Assembly (NCBI GenBank): GCA_937124525.1
Contig: CAKZLA010000409.1
Coordinates: 1 to 24,746, forward strand
Length of the DNA: 24,746 nt
Origin: an uncultured Desulfobacterium sp.
Lineage (GTDB): Bacteria > Desulfobacterota > Desulfobacteria > Desulfobacterales > Desulfobacteraceae
Direction: 5' to 3'
The notes beneath the pieces were generated by a model, which saw only the letters and a list, made by a program, of their open reading frames with translations, was not told the origin of the DNA and searched no databases. The position numbers and the translations under genes were made by a program. Every line of letters starts with the position of its first letter. The first letter of the stretch is position 1. Positions 1 through 7,559 of this stretch are shown here, piece by piece.

Positions 1-204
1 TGTCGAAAGGGCGGGCAAGTCGTCATCGCTCCACCCACGCATGTCGCGCCACGCGCTTGATAAAAAGTGGCGGTCCAGTTCGAAATCATGATCCCAAATA
101 CACTGCCCCGCACATTCCGACGCAATGCGCCAACGCAATACATCTTCGGATGTCTCAGGAAAACCGACCTGTTGATCAGCGGTGATTGACGTTTTTAGGT
201 TCAT
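1..204 (-). CDS. PAS-domain signalling protein, N-terminal part only
   Basis: The minus strand is open from an ATG at 202-204 to the window edge (68 codons). The predicted protein starts MNLKTSITADQQ, and from about residue 24 it has the pattern of a PAS sensor fold: W-R-I-A-S-E, then C-I-W-D-H-D, then F-L-S-S-A-W-R-D-M-R-G-W-S-D-D-D-L. This matches the 'giWdwd...flSprwkemlGyseeEl' core seen in PAS domains of histidine kinases and diguanylate cyclases. The output domain lies outside the window, so the type of signalling protein cannot be stated. No strong ribosome binding site is visible before this ATG, so the start is uncertain. The gene points away from the truncated TRAP permease and may belong to a segment joined to it by a rearrangement. 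Confidence 0.5.
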   Translation of the reverse strand, partial: MNLKTSITADQQVGFPETSEDVLRWRIASECAGQCIWDHDFELDRHFLSSAWRDMRGWSDDDLPALST

Positions 205-423
205 TTGTTGCCAGCATTGGCCTCGGGTTCATTTTTACAAGCAGCTTAAAGTCCACAGATAGGTCCGAAACGGTAATTTTTCGTCAAACGTCGCCGCAGA
301 AAATGATCGGCGCGCGAATGGCAGTCTGCACCATCGCATTGGCCCGCGCAAATTTGGGGGGCCTGTCCCCTACCATGGTTGGTTGCGTCTTCAGGGCAAC
401 CTTGTCAGAATTATTGAAACCCC

Positions 424-654
424 TCAATCAAAGGCCACCCCAATGAATACGAACAGGGGGACAGCTGCCAGCAGTAACATCCACATATAGTTGAATACAC
501 CGGTAACAATGGGCATCAGCCCGGCAGGTCCCCACATAAGCAAAGCAGTAATGGTTCCAATGGCACCCAACGCATAAGAAAGAGATACCCCTATCATAAT
601 GCAGATAATCAACGATCCAAACATCCCAAGAGTCAACAACAATTCAGTACTCAT
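424..654 (-). pseudogene. Truncated TRAP transporter large permease (DctM N-terminus)
   Basis: The frame encodes only about 76 residues, starting MSTELLLTLGMFG. They match the first membrane segments of the DctM/TRAP large permease, including the A-A-V-P-L-F-V-F-I-G segment that normally leads into several hundred further residues (family length about 430). Here the frame ends at a TGA at 424-426, directly after that segment, and no later DctM sequence is seen downstream. The gene is therefore a 3'-truncated remnant. The start at 654 is chosen because it has a GGGGG-type ribosome binding site and overlaps the end of dctQ by 11 bases, the usual coupled arrangement. An in-frame ATG at 690 lies inside dctQ and is less likely. 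Without an intact large permease the transporter should not work. Confidence 0.8.
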
Positions 655-1150
655 ATTTTGCCCCCTTGACAAGAACAATAATTGAAACAATCAGACGATT
701 AATTCCCTGGATTGTAATCAATGCAGCTCCAATAATCAGCAGAAATTTCACAGGATAAATTGGATGAGCCAGTACCATTTCATCAGCTTCACGAATTTGG
801 AATGAATTCATGAAAAAAGTCCACCCTTCTTTCATCAGTACAAATGACCAGATCAGTAGCATTGTGTAATTGATCACATCGAGAAACGCACGTTTTCTCA
901 ACGAGAATCGCTGATAGATAATATCAACTCGAACGTGCCCATTATTAAGCAGAGTGTATGCGCCCACCAATACAAAATAGCTGCCGAAAATTCTCTGGGA
1001 ATATCCGTGGGCCCATACCGTTGGTGCGCCGAAAAAATATCGAGCGATCACTTCGAACGACAGAATAAAAATACCAACGAATACAAGAAAAGAACACACT
1101 TTGCCTGACCAATCACTAATGCTATCGATGGTTCTAAAAAACAGTTTCAT
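644..1150 (-). CDS. TRAP transporter small permease (DctQ-like)
   Basis: The product has 168 residues with four hydrophobic segments, roughly at residues 18-38, 52-70, 88-108 and 132-155, and a short basic C-terminus. This is the layout of the DctQ small permease of tripartite ATP-independent periplasmic transporters, inner-membrane systems that use the sodium gradient to take up organic acids. It lies 60 bp downstream of the dehydratase gene on the same strand and overlaps the truncated dctM by 11 bases. No periplasmic binding protein (DctP) is in the window. Its partner permease is broken here, so this gene is probably a relic of a substrate uptake system once tied to the dehydratase. The residues themselves show no damage. 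Confidence 0.85.
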   Translation of the reverse strand: MKLFFRTIDSISDWSGKVCSFLVFVGIFILSFEVIARYFFGAPTVWAHGYSQRIFGSYFVLVGAYTLLNNGHVRVDIIYQRFSLRKRAFLDVINYTMLLIWSFVLMKEGWTFFMNSFQIREADEMVLAHPIYPVKFLLIIGAALITIQGINRLIVSIIVLVKGAKYEY

Positions 1151-1210
1151 ACCTTCTATTTCCCCGCTTGTTTGCCGTTAGGCAATATCAATTCGCTGTA
1201 AACTGTATAA

Positions 1211-2701
1211 TCATTCTTCCGTGACATTTAAATTTGCCTCAAGATTCCGAATAGTTGAGTCATCCAAATCCTTGTCAATACCAGCCAGATAACTGGCAAG
1301 GCGTTTTTTGTCTTCAAAATCGTAACCGAGATTCAAAGCGATGGTCTCCATGATGGGAGATCCGCCGCCGTGAACACCGGCGATCTTGTACCAGGATGCC
1401 ATGCTTGACACGCCGACATTTTCCACCAATTGCCATATTTTCAGAGAATCTTTTGGTGAGATGTTTGGATTACGAACGATAAAACGTTTGAGCGTTTCCC
1501 CATGTTCACCTTGCTCAAAATCTTCATCAAAAGGCATAGTTACAGCAATACCACCGGCTATTTCAGTGAGAATATTGTATTCATGATATATCATTTCCCC
1601 GGTCAGACGTCGCCCCACGTTAGAATAAATTTCATTGGGGAAAAATACTCCGCTTGCTGTTTTTTCACCGTATACAGCGGCAGAAACCCCGGCAGCAAAG
1701 GCAAGTTCAGCAGCACCGGCAAATTCAGACAATTTTTCCTTAACATGTGACGCCTTGGCAATATTATTTGCTTCGGCAGCCAGGAGTGTAGTGCCACACA
1801 AAATGTCGGAAACCGCAGGTTTGCACCCGCTGTAGCTATGTCTGTGAGAATCGGCAAAAAGAAGCGCCATTCGTCGACCAAATTGCCACTCTCCACACAT
1901 GAAAACTCTCTCTTTCGGAACAAAAACCTTGTTAAAAACAATAACGCAATCTGAAACACCGTATTTGCAAAAAGGAGCAGCATCTTCATCGTCATTGTTC
2001 CGAAGCCAGACCGGACGCGTGATAAGGCTCATACCTTCGGCATCTCCAGGCACAGCAAAAGCCACCGCGTAATCCTTGTCCGACTCCATGAGCGCCCGAG
2101 TGGGCAGGACGATGATCTCATCGGCATAGGCTGCCTGGGTGATTGACATCTTGAAGCCGCTTACGACAATGCCGTCTTCACGCTCCTCCACCACATGCAG
2201 ATAAGCGTCCGGATCTTGCTGTTCACTGGGACGCTTCATTCGGTCTCCCTTGCTGTCGGTCTGGGCACAGCACCCATCCAGGTCCTTCTCGTGATACATT
2301 TTTAGATAATCAAGAAAGCGTTGATGATAGTCGCTGTTGTTAACAACATCCATCTCCTTGGTGCAGATGGCCAGGGCATTGATGGCATCATGGCCCATGC
2401 AGCGCTGAATACAACCGCCGACTCGCCGGGCACCGAGCCGAATAAGTTTCTGCTTTTGAAGAAGATCATGGGGATTCTGAGGTAAATGGGCCCAACGATT
2501 GATCTCCTCTCCGGTGACCGTTGACACGGCGGTCGCAAGTCCTTTCCAATTAGGGTTTTGGGCCAGGTCGAAAGTCACATCAAGAACGTTAATCCCCGGG
2601 CGAAGTCTTGCATCGTCCCGGCCCACCAGCTCACCGCCAATGTATACGTTGTGTCGCATTGCAAAAAGGTCTTCGTGGTACTGCTCTTTTGTTCTCAGCA
2701 T
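1211..2701 (-). CDS. abfD: 4-hydroxybutyryl-CoA dehydratase / vinylacetyl-CoA isomerase family
   Basis: The product has 496 residues from the chosen start; the Clostridium aminobutyricum AbfD enzyme has about 490. AbfD is a flavin and [4Fe-4S] enzyme that dehydrates 4-hydroxybutyryl-CoA to crotonyl-CoA. Its four cluster ligands (C99, C103, H292, C299) are matched by C97, C101 (C-I-Q-R-C), H286 and C293 (H-R-H-S-Y-S-G-C). This separates it from the related oxygen-using 4-hydroxyphenylacetate hydroxylases (HpaB), which lack them. The ATG at 2701 is preferred because it has an AGGGAG site 9 bases upstream and lines up with the family N-terminus. The longer frame from 2782 gains its extra residues from a transposon end. 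It heads a probable operon with the TRAP genes. The exact substrate, such as 4-hydroxybutyrate or a related hydroxyacyl-CoA, cannot be fixed from sequence. Confidence 0.88.
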   Translation of the reverse strand: MLRTKEQYHEDLFAMRHNVYIGGELVGRDDARLRPGINVLDVTFDLAQNPNWKGLATAVSTVTGEEINRWAHLPQNPHDLLQKQKLIRLGARRVGGCIQRCMGHDAINALAICTKEMDVVNNSDYHQRFLDYLKMYHEKDLDGCCAQTDSKGDRMKRPSEQQDPDAYLHVVEEREDGIVVSGFKMSITQAAYADEIIVLPTRALMESDKDYAVAFAVPGDAEGMSLITRPVWLRNNDDEDAAPFCKYGVSDCVIVFNKVFVPKERVFMCGEWQFGRRMALLFADSHRHSYSGCKPAVSDILCGTTLLAAEANNIAKASHVKEKLSEFAGAAELAFAAGVSAAVYGEKTASGVFFPNEIYSNVGRRLTGEMIYHEYNILTEIAGGIAVTMPFDEDFEQGEHGETLKRFIVRNPNISPKDSLKIWQLVENVGVSSMASWYKIAGVHGGGSPIMETIALNLGYDFEDKKRLASYLAGIDKDLDDSTIRNLEANLNVTEE

Positions 2702-2772
2702 ACTTTGAATCTCCCTGTTTTTCATTTCGGATAAGTCGACAAATGTTGACCTGACTATTTCGTTTAATAATC

Positions 2773-3048
2773 CAGATTCCAACTAATTAAGTGGTAGCTG
2801 AAGTAAGTTTTCAATAACCCGGGGTAATAAAATCTGGTTAAGCCTTTGTACGCCGGATGGTATTCAAAATGATTTGCTAAATTCCAGGGCTTATTGAGAA
2901 CTTACGTAGCTGAACCCAATGGTGCAGCAAGCCTGCAATATCCTGTGCTTGTGCATGCAAAAACCTCACTTCTAATCCTAATTATGGGAATGCCACTATT
3001 AGTAATATAAGATAGTTATCTATTTACCACTTAATTTGATGGAATCTG
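2773..3048. mobile_element. MITE N, nested inside copy A
   Basis: The ends are a 24-bp inverted repeat with two mismatches (2773-2796 against 3025-3048); its inner half reads AATTAAGTGGTA / TACCACTTAATT. The 8-bp direct repeat TAATAATC flanks it exactly (2765-2772 and 3049-3056), and the sequence of copy B is continuous across that point, so this is an insertion into copy A. Without its own nested passenger the element would be about 164 bp. It shows no reading frame of note. Confidence 0.85.
2803..2905. mobile_element. MITE M copy 1, nested inside MITE N
   Basis: A 103-bp element with 15-bp terminal inverted repeats, GTAAGTTTTCAATAA (2803-2817) and TTATTGAGAACTTAC (2891-2905), one mismatch. 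The 9-base sequence GTAGCTGAA flanks it on both sides (2794-2802 and 2906-2914). A second copy, similar in sequence, lies at 11790-11891 with a different flanking duplication, so the element has moved independently at least twice. Confidence 0.88.
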
Positions 3049-3253
3049 TAATAATCAAATATTTACGAACTGGGATTATAATAAAATGAGCATGAATTCT
3101 GCACCCTCAAAATCGCAAATGCCTTGAAAAATTAGGATGGCCTTCAGTACGCATATCTTTTTTTTGAAAATACAAGCTATAAAAAACACTAAAATATCAA
3201 GTTGTTTTAAGATGTTAAAGTAGGTCGCACTTGTAGATTTATCCGTTTCATTT

Positions 3254-3488
3254 CGGATAAGTCTACAAGTCTTGACCTGACTATTTGGTTTAATAATCAG
3301 AGAATTACGAAGGTGAATGATAATAAAATGAGCATGGGTTCTGCACCCTCAAAATCGCAAATGTCTTGAAAAATGGGGATGCCCTTCAGTACGCATGTCA
3401 TTTTTTTAAAAATGCAAGCTATAAAAAGTGCTAAAATATAAAATTATTTTAGGACGTTAAATTATGTCAACACTTGTAGACTTATCCG
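3254..3488. mobile_element. MITE copy B, uninterrupted outer-type element
   Basis: A 235-bp element with perfect 16-bp terminal inverted repeats, CGGATAAGTCTACAAG (3254-3269) and CTTGTAGACTTATCCG (3473-3488); the match extends with mismatches to about 25 bp. It shares TTTCATTT (3246-3253) with copy A as its left flank; the right flank is TCATTTTT (3489-3496), a 6-bp match. It sits 7 bases from the stop codon of the TetR-SDR gene. It is closely similar to the outer parts of copy A and shows no coding capacity. Confidence 0.85.
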
Positions 3489-3495
3489 TCATTTT

Positions 3496-4848
3496 TTAAC
3501 CGCCGGTCACATTTAAAACCTGACCTGTAATGTATTTAGCCCCATCCCCAATAAGAAAAAGAATAGCGGCAGTAATATCAAAGACTTCCCCCAAACGTCC
3601 GGCAGGTATTTTTTCGTCAAGGTTATTAAGCTCTTTTTCAATATTTTGTGGCCGATCAGACCTGATGTAACCCGGAACAATACAGTTTACATTGATTCCG
3701 TTCGCGGCCATTGACCTTGACATGGCCTTGCAAAGGGCTATCGCTCCAGCCTTGGCGGTCTCATAACGAATCAAATTTGTATGTCGATCCCAGCTCCATG
3801 GCGCCAAATAGATGATGCGACCTGATCTATGCTGGGCCATCTGAGTCTTAAAATATGTTGCCAATTCATGGGCACATCGCAAATTTTCTTCAAACAGATC
3901 GTAAGTTCGCATGCTGAGTTTTTCAAGGGGATACTCTGTGGTCCCGATTCCCAAGTCATGAACATATATATCAATGGGACCGTACTCTTTCTCAATGGCT
4001 TGAATTTGATCCGAAGTTAAAGGCTCTTGCTGTTCAATCGTGCAGGTGGGAAGGCAGGTGGATTGGTTTTCCCGATTTTTTGAAGGATTCCGACTGTCCA
4101 CATGAACAATCAATTTAAGACCTTGTGCCAAAAACATGCTGCATATAGCTTGGCCTAATACGGTGCCGCCGTTAACCAAAAGAACAGTCTTTCCTATATG
4201 CGAATCAGACGGAATGGGAAGCTCGGGAAGATCTTGTTCTCCGGCTAATAAACCGTTAAATACCAGCTCAAGAATCAACCCTTCTGCATCTAACTGGTTG
4301 GCATGCCCCCGGAGATCCCAACGCTTTATGGTCCAACTATCAATCATTGATTTGATCAAATTGGCCAACAGCCGCACATTGCAGTTTTTGAACTGCCCTT
4401 TCGCGATACACTCATTTATAACGATTTCAAATTTTTCAAGATGCGCCCGCTCTTTTTCCAAAAGACGTCTGAGAAAATCGCCCTTAAGGATATGGCTTTC
4501 CTGGTAAATCAACAATAAAGTATCTGCCCATTGATCCATCAGGTTAAACTCTCCTCGAACCATGCGACGAAGCTTGTCAATGGGATCTTGTATGTTTTCA
4601 AGGCTGTTGTTAAGAATTTCCATAGCAGAACTGGCCAAAAAATCATGGATAAGAAAAAATATATCTTCTTTACTCCCGACGTAATCATAGATATTGCCGT
4701 GGCTTAAGCCAGCTTCTTCTGCAAGTTCCTTGAGGGTGGTTTTATGATATCCGTTTTTTGAAAAAAGTTTTATCCCTGCCATAATTATCTGTTGACGACG
4801 TTTTTTCACCAAAGCTTTATTTTTTACCGTCGTTGGTATCTCTCGCAT
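3496..4848 (-). CDS. TetR regulator fused to a short-chain dehydrogenase-like domain
   Basis: This is a 450-residue two-domain protein. Residues 15-65 form a clear TetR DNA-binding domain (helix-turn-helix T-L-K-E-L-A-E-E-A-G-L-S-H-G-N-I-Y), followed by a TetR ligand-binding-type helical region to about 205. Residues 219-450 form a Rossmann short-chain dehydrogenase (SDR) domain ending Y-I-T-G-Q-V-L-N-V-T-G-G. The YxxxK pair is present (Y362, K366). However, the glycine motif is reduced (N-G-G-T-V-L-G at 226-232), the usual NNAG is HDLG (297-300), and the catalytic serine position reads A-P. The domain may therefore sense a nucleotide or acyl ligand rather than catalyse. One continuous frame with no break supports a true fusion. 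The likely targets are its own promoter and the abfD/TRAP genes downstream (inference). Confidence 0.85.
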   Translation of the reverse strand: MREIPTTVKNKALVKKRRQQIIMAGIKLFSKNGYHKTTLKELAEEAGLSHGNIYDYVGSKEDIFFLIHDFLASSAMEILNNSLENIQDPIDKLRRMVRGEFNLMDQWADTLLLIYQESHILKGDFLRRLLEKERAHLEKFEIVINECIAKGQFKNCNVRLLANLIKSMIDSWTIKRWDLRGHANQLDAEGLILELVFNGLLAGEQDLPELPIPSDSHIGKTVLLVNGGTVLGQAICSMFLAQGLKLIVHVDSRNPSKNRENQSTCLPTCTIEQQEPLTSDQIQAIEKEYGPIDIYVHDLGIGTTEYPLEKLSMRTYDLFEENLRCAHELATYFKTQMAQHRSGRIIYLAPWSWDRHTNLIRYETAKAGAIALCKAMSRSMAANGINVNCIVPGYIRSDRPQNIEKELNNLDEKIPAGRLGEVFDITAAILFLIGDGAKYITGQVLNVTGG

Positions 4849-4894
4849 GAATTAACCTTGTTTTATAATTTTAGAGATGAGCATTAATTCTGAT

Positions 4895-4915
4895 TGGTCA
4901 TTCAAGTTCTGACCA
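4895..4915. promoter_or_regulatory. Candidate operator for the TetR-SDR protein
   Basis: A perfect dyad TGGTCA-N9-TGACCA lies 47-67 bp upstream of the TetR-SDR start codon, where TetR proteins often bind to control themselves. On the minus strand the same stretch also contains two related 14-mers beginning TGAATG, spaced 19 bases apart. Assignment rests only on position and symmetry. Confidence 0.35.
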
Positions 4916-5017
4916 GCCATTCACTAAGTTTTATCCACCATATTTATATTTGTCAAGTTAAATTTATCCATTCATTTTATTTTTTATATGAAAGTGTAGG
5001 CATCCCCAACATTACTC

Positions 5018-5734
5018 TCATGATTCGTTGTGGGCAGGCGGGTCCAGATCGCTGATTTTCGTGTTTAGCCGACCATGTAATTGTCCGGCAAACACAAGCC
5101 CGGGCAGCATGGTATTTTCAAGGCATTGTCGTTGTGATTCAAAGGCCTCGCTTTCAGAGTCAGGAAGAAAAGACAGGGGAGTCCCGAAGGTCAGGGTTAC
5201 CTTTGAAAAGGGTTTGGGAAGCATGAACCTGTCCCAGGAGTTAAAATACCAGGCATCCTCCCCGTGGATATAAAAAGGCACCAGGCGGGCCCCGGTCCTG
5301 TGGGCCATTCGTATTATTCCGGGCTTGACGATTCCCATGGGCCCCCGGGGTCCATCAAGGATATGAGCGCCAAAGCCATGGGTGTTCAGATGATCAATCA
5401 TGGCGTCCATGGCCTGTTTCCCCCCCCGGGAAGATGAGCCCCGGGGGGTATGCCAGCCAGTTCTATTGGCCACACCGGAAATAAGATCTCCATCTTTACT
5501 CCGGCTGATCATGAGGCCGGGATTTAATTTTGAATAGGTTTTAAAATACCGGATGGCAGAAAAAAACTGCTGATGCCATCCACATAAAAGAATGGGGGTT
5601 TCCTGGTGCAGAAGCTGTTGCCATTTTTTTTCATTTTTTACACGAAACCGGAAGGTCAGGCTGTAAAGCTGAATGAAATAATAAACAAAACCAATAAACG
5701 GAGGGGTATAGATGAGCCATTTTAATTTTTTCAA
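5018..5734 (-). CDS. DUF374 / lysophospholipid acyltransferase-like protein
   Basis: The product has 238 residues. It carries the family marks of DUF374: G-W-H near residue 54 (catalytic His region of LPLAT enzymes), S-R-S-K-D-G-D-L-I at 77-85, R-G-S-S-S-R-G-G at 98-105, D-G-P-R-G-P at 127-132, and P-K-P-F-S-K-V at 173-179. The first 25 residues are hydrophobic and suggest membrane attachment at the inner face. Members are thought to acylate lipid or lipid A-like acceptors; the substrate is not known. The start is a TTG at 5734 with an AAGGA site 9 bases upstream; no better ATG precedes the conserved part. It stands alone, with about 170 bp to the TetR-SDR gene. Confidence 0.85.
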   Translation of the reverse strand: MKKLKWLIYTPPFIGFVYYFIQLYSLTFRFRVKNEKKWQQLLHQETPILLCGWHQQFFSAIRYFKTYSKLNPGLMISRSKDGDLISGVANRTGWHTPRGSSSRGGKQAMDAMIDHLNTHGFGAHILDGPRGPMGIVKPGIIRMAHRTGARLVPFYIHGEDAWYFNSWDRFMLPKPFSKVTLTFGTPLSFLPDSESEAFESQRQCLENTMLPGLVFAGQLHGRLNTKISDLDPPAHNES

Positions 5735-5952
5735 TATAAAAATTCCTTTTAAAAAATGAAGATGTACAATACCATATCAATTTTTTAAAAGAAGGCAAGC
5801 TCCAAAGTTAGCACATGTTCCCCCAGGAGTGCTGACAAGCAGGATCAGGCATAATCAAACAGGATCATCGAATTTAACCAGGACCTATTTTTTTAACTTT
5901 TAGACCAGGAAACATTCCTATAAAAAACGACACCATCCAGACCATCCGACAG

Positions 5953-6847
5953 ATGTTTGACGCCCGAGCCATTGCCGTGGTGGGGGCCTCTGCCGACCCT
6001 TCCAAATATGGTTTCATGACCCTGGACTGTATCATCAAAGGGGGCTTTCAAGGCAAGATCTATCCCATTAATCCCAAGGGGGGCGAAATTCTGGGTCTCC
6101 AAGCCTATACCTCACTGATGGTACTGCCGGAAGTGCCCGATGTGGCGGTTATTCTGGTGCCGGTGCAATTGGTACCAGGTGATCCGGGATGCCGGTGAAA
6201 AAGGAATCGTGATCCTAAAATCCGGCAGATCCACTGCCGGGGAAAAATCAGTGGCCTCCCACACCGCCTCCCTGGCCGGAGCCCACAAGGTATTCCATGC
6301 CGCCTGCCGCCAGTATGGCGCCATCCCCGTGGACAATCTCCAGGATCTCTACGATTATGGCAAATTGCTGTCCACCATGGATATCCCCCAAGGCAACCGC
6401 CTGCTGATCCTCTCCTCCTCCGGGGGTATCGGGGTTATTGCCGTGGATGAAGCAGAAACTCTGGGCATTATTGAGGGAATGCTGGTCTGTCACCAGGCAG
6501 AAGAAGGGGTGGAGCTCATTGTGGGCGCCATGGACGATCCGGTATTCGGCCCCACCTTCATGGTGGGCATGGGCGGCATTTTTGCAGAAATCATGCAGGA
6601 CACAGCCTTTAGGGTTGCCCCCCTAACCCCGGGCCATGCCCGGGAGATGCTCATGGAACTCAAGGGCTATCCCTTGCTCGCAGGTGCCCGGGGGACCGCC
6701 CCCTGTGATGTGAATGCCGTGGTGGACCTCATCATGAACCTGTCTTGTCTGGCCATGGAAAACCCGGACATCCGGGAACTGGATCTCAATCCGGTGCGGG
6801 TCTATCAAAAGGGGCTCCTGGCTTTGGATGTCCGCATTATGCGCTGA
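5953..6847 (+). pseudogene. Decayed NDP-forming acyl-CoA synthetase
   Basis: Pieces of one ADP/NDP-forming acyl-CoA (acetyl-CoA) synthetase are recognisable in order, but in two frames. First is the CoA-binding Rossmann part (A-V-V-G-A-S-A-D-P-S-K-Y-G near the start) up to about 6175. Then, after a frame change, the succinyl-CoA-ligase-like part with L-K-S-G-R-S and S-H-T-A-S-L-A-G. Then, after a second jump near 6470, the C-terminal ATP-grasp part (D-P-V-F-G-P, G-G-I-F-A-E, L-D-L-N-P-V-R-V). The family is about 700 residues; only about 310 codons remain. Two internal deletions plus a frameshift explain this. The remaining text is otherwise well conserved, so the decay is fairly recent. The gene is convergent with qhpE. 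Confidence 0.85.
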
Positions 6848-6869
6848 TTAAAAATGGGTTTTACCGCAT

Positions 6870-7559
6870 TTACACAATTATTGTACGAGATTCCCTGGCC
6901 AATTGTTTTTTTATCCACCACAGATCTTTTTGAGGGTATTTTTGAACCAATGTTGAAACCCTGGCCGTAACATGGGCCACAGCAAAACTGTGGCCTCGAA
7001 AATTTTGTTCCTGGGGCAACCCGGGGATGGGTCTTGGCCAGCCGTGTGCGCCAAATTCAATTTTGGAATCCGGATGAAACACCATTTGACCCCAGTTGCA
7101 GTCATGGTTCCAGTACACACCGATAACGGTTTGAAAAAAAGCCGGATAGGTTCTGTCTTGTGGCCCCTTTGCCGATGCCAGAATGATAATATTTTTATCA
7201 CAGGCCATCTGACATAAACGATCTAACTCATGGACAAAGATTTCATTTTCCACACCAAGACTTAAGTGGATTATCCTGAACTTATTTTCCATGGCCCAGG
7301 CCAACGCCTCAATCAAAAAAGATGCCGGTGCCCCCAGCTCTCGTTTAAATATTTTAACGGCATACAGGCCAGCAAGGGGAACTGATTGCCTGATAATCCC
7401 TGAAATTGCCGTACCATGTCCGATTTCATCCATAAAATCGTCAGTTTTTTTAATCTCTCCCCTTGCATCCAAAACATACCCGTGCCCTCCGGATACCCCT
7501 TGCACATGGGGATGCATTGGGTTGACACCACTGTCAATAATGGCAATTTCAGGAGTCAT
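6870..7559 (-). CDS. qhpE: Subtilisin-like protease of the QHNDH gamma subunit leader
   Basis: A compact S8 (subtilase) protein of 229 residues with no signal peptide, so cytoplasmic. The triad is visible: D9 (I-I-D-S-G), H48 (G-H-G-T) and S191 (G-H-S-F-A-V-A-H-V). In Paracoccus denitrificans QhpE removes the leader of the gamma subunit after the thioether bonds are made. The size, lack of export signal and place in the locus fit that job. The usual oxyanion Asn (A-A-G-N) reads A-S-A-K-G here (128-132), so the pocket may differ. Its start overlaps the end of qhpF by 11 bases, which suggests coupled translation. It is the last gene of the cluster. Confidence 0.85.
   Translation of the reverse strand: MTPEIAIIDSGVNPMHPHVQGVSGGHGYVLDARGEIKKTDDFMDEIGHGTAISGIIRQSVPLAGLYAVKIFKRELGAPASFLIEALAWAMENKFRIIHLSLGVENEIFVHELDRLCQMACDKNIIILASAKGPQDRTYPAFFQTVIGVYWNHDCNWGQMVFHPDSKIEFGAHGWPRPIPGLPQEQNFRGHSFAVAHVTARVSTLVQKYPQKDLWWIKKQLARESRTIIV

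Larger units (their letters stand above)
2728..3245. mobile_element. MITE copy A, outer element interrupted by a second MITE
   Basis: The ends are inverted repeats: CGGATAAGTCGACAAA at 2728-2743 and CTTGTAGATTTATCCG at 3230-3245 (13 of 16 match when one is inverted). Both sides carry the same 8 bases, TTTCATTT (2720-2727 and 3246-3253), the expected target-site duplication. Removing the nested insertion and its 8-bp duplication leaves about 234 bp, almost the length of neighbouring copy B (235 bp), and the two align along most of their length. It has no coding capacity, so it is a non-autonomous element. It lies just upstream of the abfD-like start and supplies that gene's upstream region. 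Confidence 0.85.

Noticed and set aside
186..446. Plus-strand open frame of 86 codons at the left end
   Set aside because: It overlaps the PAS-gene start in opposite orientation, has no ribosome binding site and no family pattern.
1211..2782. Assignment of the dehydratase gene to the oxygen-using HpaB hydroxylases
   Set aside because: The four [4Fe-4S] ligands of AbfD are all present, and these are absent in HpaB.
2720..3496. CRISPR-like or simple tandem repeat in the repeated region
   Set aside because: The repeated units have terminal inverted repeats and target duplications, and show no short regular spacing.
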